Source: a virus
Virus record (IMG/VR): IMGVR_UViG_3300021091_000342
Coordinates: 1 to 27,419 of that record
Strand: one strand, 5' to 3'
DNA: 27,419 bases
Within the stretch, counting starts at the first letter, position 1. Every line of letters begins with the position of its first letter. Position numbers and translations under genes: made by a program. The notes beneath the pieces were generated by a model. That model saw only the letters and a list, made by a program, of their open reading frames with translations, searched no databases and was not told the DNA's origin. Of the stretch, positions 24,450 to 27,419 are shown one piece after another.

Positions 24450-24493
24450 AAGTCGGGGGGGGATGAGTAATTCTACTTCTCACCCCCCGACTT
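24450..24493 (-). other. Strong GC-rich hairpin between the Ntn hydrolase and the 93-aa gene
   Basis: AAGTCGGGGGG (24450-24460) pairs with CCCCCCGACTT (24483-24493), with TGAG/CTCA closing above a small bulge. On the minus strand it is followed by TGAGGACC, with no T-run. It lies 13 nt upstream of the GTG start, next to the ribosome site, so it may limit or protect the message more than terminate it. Confidence 0.65.
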
Positions 24494-24502
24494 AGAAAGT
24501 GT

Positions 24503-24784
24503 CTACTTAGGGTCTCTGTATGTGAAAGACCCGTAGAAACGGGCTGTTTTGCCCTTATCGTCTGTTTCTGGACCTGCTACCAATTTAACGCTCTTACGAG
24601 GTGTCTTGGCTGCTGCTTGGGCTTTAAGCCACTTCTTGGCAGCAGAGGCGTTTTTCCAAGCGGTAACTGAGGCGGTCTCGTTATCGTCTTGGTCGTTCTT
24701 AAGAATAATTGTGGCTAACCAACCGCCACCTTTCTCTTTGTTAAGAACTGCTTTTGCTTCAAACGTGAAGATTTTTCTTGGCAC
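24503..24784 (-). CDS. Small hypothetical protein
   Basis: An ATG exists at 24790, but AAAGGAG touches it directly; GTG at 24784 has the same site at 6 nt and is preferred (93 aa). The text has the form PRKIFTFEAKAVLNKEKGGG, then WLATIILKNDQDD, TASVTAWKNASAAKKWLKAQ, and TPRKSVKLV, a pattern I have seen in small actinophage proteins. It looks like an alpha-beta fold with a Trp-rich helix. No catalytic residues can be named. It is divergent from the rightward zinc-ribbon gene. Confidence 0.7.
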   Translation of the reverse strand: MPRKIFTFEAKAVLNKEKGGGWLATIILKNDQDDNETASVTAWKNASAAKKWLKAQAAAKTPRKSVKLVAGPETDDKGKTARFYGSFTYRDPK

Positions 24785-24843
24785 GTTCATCTCCTTTGTT
24801 CAAATAGGGTGAGTTGACAATAACACGGATGGGTGGGTGGGTC

Positions 24844-24849
24844 TAGTAT
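24844..24849 (+). promoter_or_regulatory. Leaderless -10 box for the rightward zinc-ribbon gene
   Basis: TAGTAT ends 6 nt before the ATG at 24856, placing the start codon at about +1. There is no ribosome site. TTGACA stands at 24814-24819, but 24 nt is too far for a normal -35. Five tandem-like G-rich bases (GGGTGGGTGGG) fill the space. Confidence 0.5.
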
Positions 24850-24855
24850 CGCACC

Positions 24856-25056
24856 ATGGAAGGTTTAGAAAAAATTGACTTTCGTGGCATACCCACGCAT
24901 GAGTGCCCCGTGTGTGGAAGCACGTCCTTCCGTATAGTAGCGGGGTTTATTGACTACAACATAGCCTGGTGGGGAACAGACGCTGAGTGCTACGAGTGCG
25001 GAACTAAACTGACTGTTCCAACTCCCGTGGATGACCCTGAGAGGTCTGAATCGTAG
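24856..25056 (+). CDS. Zinc-ribbon protein, the only rightward gene
   Basis: 66 aa on the plus strand. Residues 17-21 (CPVCG) and 45-49 (CYECG) make a four-Cys zinc ribbon, with a hydrophobic middle (FRIVAGFIDYNIAWWGTDAE). The protein text looks real, and the -10 box before the start supports it. The last 53 bp overlap the end of the glycosyltransferase gene on the other strand, so the two genes converge. Similar small ribbons occur in actinobacterial phages. A role in DNA binding or as an anti-host factor is only a guess. Confidence 0.8.
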   Translation: MEGLEKIDFRGIPTHECPVCGSTSFRIVAGFIDYNIAWWGTDAECYECGTKLTVPTPVDDPERSES

Positions 25057-25657
25057 TTTCAAACCCTGCGATATTGCAGAACATAGCCACATTTGGTTTT
25101 AGAGTATAGACATCCCACTCACGAGTCATACCGCGTTTTAATATGTACCAATCAACCGCTTCATCTATTGGTTGATTGGTTATTGCCTCAAGTAAACGTT
25201 CTGCACCTTTTTTGGAAACCCAATAACATGCGTTAGACCAAACTTGGTATGAACGACAAATCCTAGAGTCACCGATATCAAATGATTGCTTGTAGTTGTT
25301 TTCGCCTTGCCACTGATGCACATATTGATAGAAAAAGTCCCACATCATCGGTAATCGGTTTAGATACATCTTGCTGTAGTACAGAAATTCGGGGTCCAAC
25401 AGAATGTCATCTTCCAGTAGTAGAAGAGCGTCGTAATCAGATGAGGCGAACTCCCGCAACGCCAAGACCGTTGAGTGCCATAGTCCTACTTCACCTGGTT
25501 TAAGCATCTTTGAAAAGTGAAGTGGGCATGCGTCAGATGCAGTCATCGTGGGGCTAAATAACTTTGGAAGTTCTAAAGAACTTTCTATTTGGGACTTGTT
25601 GCGGTCCCTTTCTTCGTTGATGCCAGGAATGTTAAATATTTGATAGACGAGATTCAT
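25004..25657 (-). CDS. GT25-like glycosyltransferase
   Basis: The frame opens at GTG 25660 and ATG 25657; the ATG is preferred because a TAAACT box ends 6 nt before it (217 aa). The segment KMLKPGEVGLWHSTVLALRE, then YDALLLLEDDILLDPEFLYY, is the GT25 signature: G..G...S......, then the EDD (about residues 82-84) that binds metal and the nucleotide sugar. A second conserved part is SYQVWSNACYWVSKKGAERL, leading to DEAVDWYILKRG. GT25 enzymes often add galactose or similar sugars to surface glycans or, in viruses, to collagen-like proteins. Its last 53 bp overlap the zinc-ribbon gene. Confidence 0.85.
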   Translation of the reverse strand: MNLVYQIFNIPGINEERDRNKSQIESSLELPKLFSPTMTASDACPLHFSKMLKPGEVGLWHSTVLALREFASSDYDALLLLEDDILLDPEFLYYSKMYLNRLPMMWDFFYQYVHQWQGENNYKQSFDIGDSRICRSYQVWSNACYWVSKKGAERLLEAITNQPIDEAVDWYILKRGMTREWDVYTLKPNVAMFCNIAGFETTIQTSQGHPRELEQSV

Positions 25658-25663
25658 CACACC

Positions 25664-25669
25664 AGTTTA
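25664..25669 (-). promoter_or_regulatory. Leaderless -10 box before the glycosyltransferase
   Basis: TAAACT leaves 6 nt to the ATG at 25657, and a TTGTAT at 16 nt upstream could be its -35. The box includes the stop codon of the 36-aa gene, so chance is possible. Confidence 0.35.
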
Positions 25670-25777
25670 GCGGGTAACCTCACAGATACAAGTACACGAG
25701 TCAATCTCGCAAACGCCAAACAGGATGAAATGACCACATTTGCGACACTTCTTGGGTTGACGTACATCTTCACTCAC
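25667..25777 (-). CDS. 36-aa zinc-binding mini-protein
   Basis: A short frame, GTG 25777 to TAA 25667: MSEDVRQPKKCRKCGHFILF (first codon GTG), then GVCEIDSCTCICEVTR. Six cysteines lie in CRKCG, GVC, SCTCIC, enough for one or two zinc sites. A GATAAT box ends 6 nt before the GTG and there is no ribosome site. It fits neatly between the 48-aa gene and the glycosyltransferase gene. Family not recognised; the Cys pattern argues for a real product. Confidence 0.6.
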   Translation of the reverse strand: MSEDVRQPKKCRKCGHFILFGVCEIDSCTCICEVTR

Positions 25778-25783
25778 AGCCCA

Positions 25784-25789
25784 ATTATC
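25784..25789 (-). promoter_or_regulatory. Leaderless -10 box before the 36-aa gene
   Basis: GATAAT matches TATAAT at 5 of 6 bases and ends 6 nt before the GTG at 25777, the same spacing as at three neighbouring genes. Confidence 0.4.
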
Positions 25790-25792
25790 GGA

Positions 25793-25939
25793 CTAGGAAT
25801 TCCAGAGTTCGTCCTCAATACGAAGAATCTCTTCTAACTTTTCTTCTGCGACATGTGATGATTTTTGGTTGGGGTAATACTCGTAGTCATCAAACGTTTT
25901 GAGTTGTAACGGGTATTCAAACTGTTTCTTCTTCAACAT
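25793..25939 (-). CDS. 48-aa hypothetical protein overlapping the speD end
   Basis: A short frame, ATG 25939 to TAG 25793: MLKKKQFEYPLQLKTFDDYE, then YYPNQKSSHVAEEKLEEILR, ending IEDELWNS. It overlaps the AdoMet decarboxylase-like gene by 23 bp in another frame. The text, with an aromatic start and an acidic helical end, looks like a real protein rather than a chance frame. No clear ribosome site. Function unknown; being coupled to the decarboxylase suggests a shared task, but this is inference. Confidence 0.55.
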   Translation of the reverse strand: MLKKKQFEYPLQLKTFDDYEYYPNQKSSHVAEEKLEEILRIEDELWNS

Positions 25940-26381
25940 TTTTAAAACCGTTCTCTCTATCTAGGTTGAGGTAATCCAACTCTACAACTTGGAAGGTTTC
26001 GTTGAAAAGAGCCAACACTTGGTCCACATTGAGAGAACCGCAGGTGTACAGGTCGAACTGGACCAATGCTGGGTCTTTCTCATCCCAGATGTGGAAAGCG
26101 ATGTGGCTGGTCTCAATCATCACAATTGCAGTTAGACCACGGTTACCTGGCTTATCTACATAACTAGCAAATGGCCCCTTGATAATCTTCATGTCGATGT
26201 TCTCAACTAAACGTATCAAGAAGCCGACGGCCTCTTCCTCGCTCCGCATCGGGGAGGTTACTTTTGCGTTAATCAACAAGTGTTTATGGAAAAGGGGCTT
26301 TACCTCGTCTCGCCCGCAAGTACAGTCAGCACAACCACTGGACTGCTCGTTTGCTAAAGGTAGTTCATTTATACTGGTCAT
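25917..26381 (-). CDS. speD: S-adenosylmethionine decarboxylase-like protein (SpeD family)
   Basis: 154 aa, normal for the short bacterial/archaeal class. The pyruvoyl-enzyme motif is present: MIETSHIAFHIWDEKDPALV, then FDLYTCGS. By position, S92 (self-cleaving Ser), H97 and C114 match the catalytic Ser63, His68 and Cys83 of the Thermotoga enzyme. Known roles: making decarboxylated AdoMet for spermidine; some relatives, including phage ones, act on ornithine or arginine. Odd points: Thr rather than the usual Glu before the Ser, and a Cys-rich N-terminus (CADCTCG, 17-23) not usual in SpeD. No spermidine synthase is in the window. No ribosome site stands before the ATG. Confidence 0.88.
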   Translation of the reverse strand: MTSINELPLANEQSSGCADCTCGRDEVKPLFHKHLLINAKVTSPMRSEEEAVGFLIRLVENIDMKIIKGPFASYVDKPGNRGLTAIVMIETSHIAFHIWDEKDPALVQFDLYTCGSLNVDQVLALFNETFQVVELDYLNLDRENGFKNVEEETV

Positions 26382-26403
26382 AGACGCAAAGGCTACTGCC
26401 TAA

Positions 26404-26440
26404 CAATGCTTATGTAACGCTAGTCGCGGATTGCTCAATG
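26404..26440 (-). promoter_or_regulatory. Weak candidate promoter for speD
   Basis: On the minus strand TTGAGC and TACATA are spaced by about 16 nt, about 25-60 nt upstream of the ATG at 26381. Neither box is strong, and this is a low-confidence call. Confidence 0.25.
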
Positions 26441-26688
26441 GCTACGGTGGCTGGTGCGACGCTACCGACCCCCTGACCCCCCTGGCTCTTGGTATCCCTG
26501 CCTTTTAATCACGTGGCTCTTTGGCTACTGCCTCCAAATTGACCTTCGACCTGGGTATCTCATCTGGCGGTGGTTTTTACAGCGATTTTCTAATGGTGGG
26601 GGGGTCACTTGTATTGTTCTTTAGCAATCTGTTTATGAAACAACTTGTACGTGTTCTATCTATGTTTATTTACTTATGTTTTTTAGTT

Positions 26689-26782
26689 GTTGATAGCAAC
26701 GTTGATAGCAAGTTTGGCTACTGTGTTTTTTATTTATTGACTTGTGTGAATACCACCAGAAAATCAAGCACTATCAAGCACT
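26689..26782. repeat. Short direct repeats in the non-coding right end
   Basis: GTTGATAGCAA occurs at 26689-26699 and 26701-26711, and ATCAAGCACT occurs in perfect tandem at 26763-26772 and 26773-26782. They sit in AT-rich non-coding DNA. Repeats like these can be iteron-type binding sites, but the copy number is low. Confidence 0.5.
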
Positions 26783-27419
26783 ATTATCAGATAGTTATTT
26801 AGTTATTTATTTACTAACTACCTAACGTGATTACTTAGTGTCACACAATCAAAATCACTTGCTAATCACTATCTATTACTTCTCTATCTATCTATGTATT
26901 ACTTCTATCTATTCAATAACAACAAGTGTTCCCCGACTTTTTTTACGTTTCGTGCGTTGCGAGATACACGTTGTGTATTAGTGATTACTTGACGTTGTTG
27001 TTGATTATGATATGAATAAACTTCTATAGATAGATTACATCTATGCTCTGGTTCTTCAGTATTTAACACCGCCACCACCTCCGCCACCTCAATAACAACG
27101 TTAAATAACTTTCTAAATACCTTTCAATCTTCTATAACTAAATAAATAAACTTCTTATTGTTATATCTTGAACAACTTACGCATCTACGCTCTTCACAAA
27201 AACTCTTGCGTTGAAACCTTTACAAAATAATCGCCAACAGAGAGTACGTATAAATGACGGCGAAAACTCTCACTATTTAGGCGTAAAACACGCGAGTTGC
27301 GTGGGGGGGTGGGGTCGTGTATTCTCTACCTCAGGTAGTTAGCCCAACGGAAGTTGTTGAGGCAGGTGAGAGAAAACTTCTATTGAAGTTATACAAAAAG
27401 TTTTCACGCAATAATGTGT

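Larger units (their letters stand above)
26400..27419. other. About 1 kb without a convincing gene; possible control region
   Basis: This stretch is mostly AT-rich, with C- and G-runs at 26455-26490 and 27300-27320. Open frames of about 60-93 codons exist on each strand, but they have poor starts and unlikely text. Short direct repeats occur: GTTGATAGCAA at 26689 and 26701, ATCAAGCACT twice in tandem at 26763-26782, TTTGGCTACTG at 26520 and 26713, and CTAT-rich runs near 26868-26912. There are imperfect inverted repeats near 27331-27374. A replication origin, a packaging site or a divergent promoter region could lie here; the window ends inside it. Confidence 0.5.

Noticed and set aside
24814-24819. 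TTGACA as a -35 for the rightward zinc-ribbon gene
   Set aside because: It is 24 nt from the TAGTAT box; normal spacing is about 17 nt. The -10 alone is reported.
26521-26802. Plus-strand frame of 93 codons in the right-end AT-rich DNA
   Set aside because: TTG start without a ribosome site, text rich in Phe, Leu and Val as expected from AT-rich random DNA, and it runs across the short direct repeats.
26905-27087. Minus-strand frame of 60 codons
   Set aside because: GTG start with no ribosome site or -10 box at useful spacing; the protein text is Asn/Gln/Val-rich and resembles no family.
27331-27374. Possible tRNA near the right edge
   Set aside because: An imperfect stem (TTCTCTACCT / AGGTGAGAGAA) exists, but there is no T-arm (GGTTCGA..CC) or anticodon arm of the right size.

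Overview
The window is a 27.4 kb piece of a tailed double-stranded DNA phage (Caudoviricetes). Nearly every gene lies on the minus strand, so the functional order runs from right to left. Terminase large subunit, portal, scaffold-like protein and an N4-gp56-type major capsid protein are all present. The host is probably a Gram-positive actinobacterium of modest GC content, perhaps a freshwater lineage. The support is a CHAP endolysin, two lipoproteins, a Sec-secreted protein with a basic C-terminal tail, a DUF7455-like zinc protein typical of actinobacteria, and several -10 boxes placed for leaderless transcription. The host assignment is an inference.

Layout, right to left. (1) 26.4-27.4 kb: about 1 kb of AT-rich DNA without a convincing gene, carrying short direct repeats; it may be a control region. 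(2) 23.5-26.4 kb: an accessory block with an AdoMet decarboxylase-like protein (SpeD family), a 48-aa protein, a 36-aa zinc protein, a GT25-like glycosyltransferase, one rightward zinc-ribbon gene (24856-25056), a 95-aa protein, a proteasome/HslV-like Ntn hydrolase and a 118-aa protein. (3) 21.2-23.5 kb: lysis region with a 53-aa basic protein, a Cys-rich lipoprotein, a two-TM protein, a one-TM protein, the CHAP endolysin, an HNH-like protein, a DUF7455-like protein and an 85-aa protein. (4) 17.4-21.1 kb: a second lipoprotein, a 54-aa protein, a 902-aa secreted PA14 protein and small membrane proteins that could be holins. (5) 13.4-17.4 kb: small basic, zinc-binding, KTSC and PASTA-like proteins. 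(6) 6.6-13.3 kb: packaging and head genes. (7) 1-6.5 kb: after a strong terminator, a neck or tail candidate, a collagen-like fibre and two glycine-rich fibre proteins, the last cut by the left edge. No tape measure, tail sheath or replication gene is in the window.

The genes are tightly packed, with many ATGA, GTGA, TTGA and TAATG stop/start overlaps that suggest translational coupling. The larger intergenic gaps usually contain a strong hairpin. Seven additional short genes were read directly from the sequence: 16204-16335, 17712-17879, 20602-20766, 22579-22743, 23369-23530, 25667-25777 and 25793-25939. Two starts were moved inward to GTG codons (7034 and 16214). The most unusual content is the right-hand block: an Ntn hydrolase with its catalytic residues in place, a SpeD protein with a Cys-rich N-terminus, a glycosyltransferase, and several genes with -10 boxes ending about 7 nt before the start codon.
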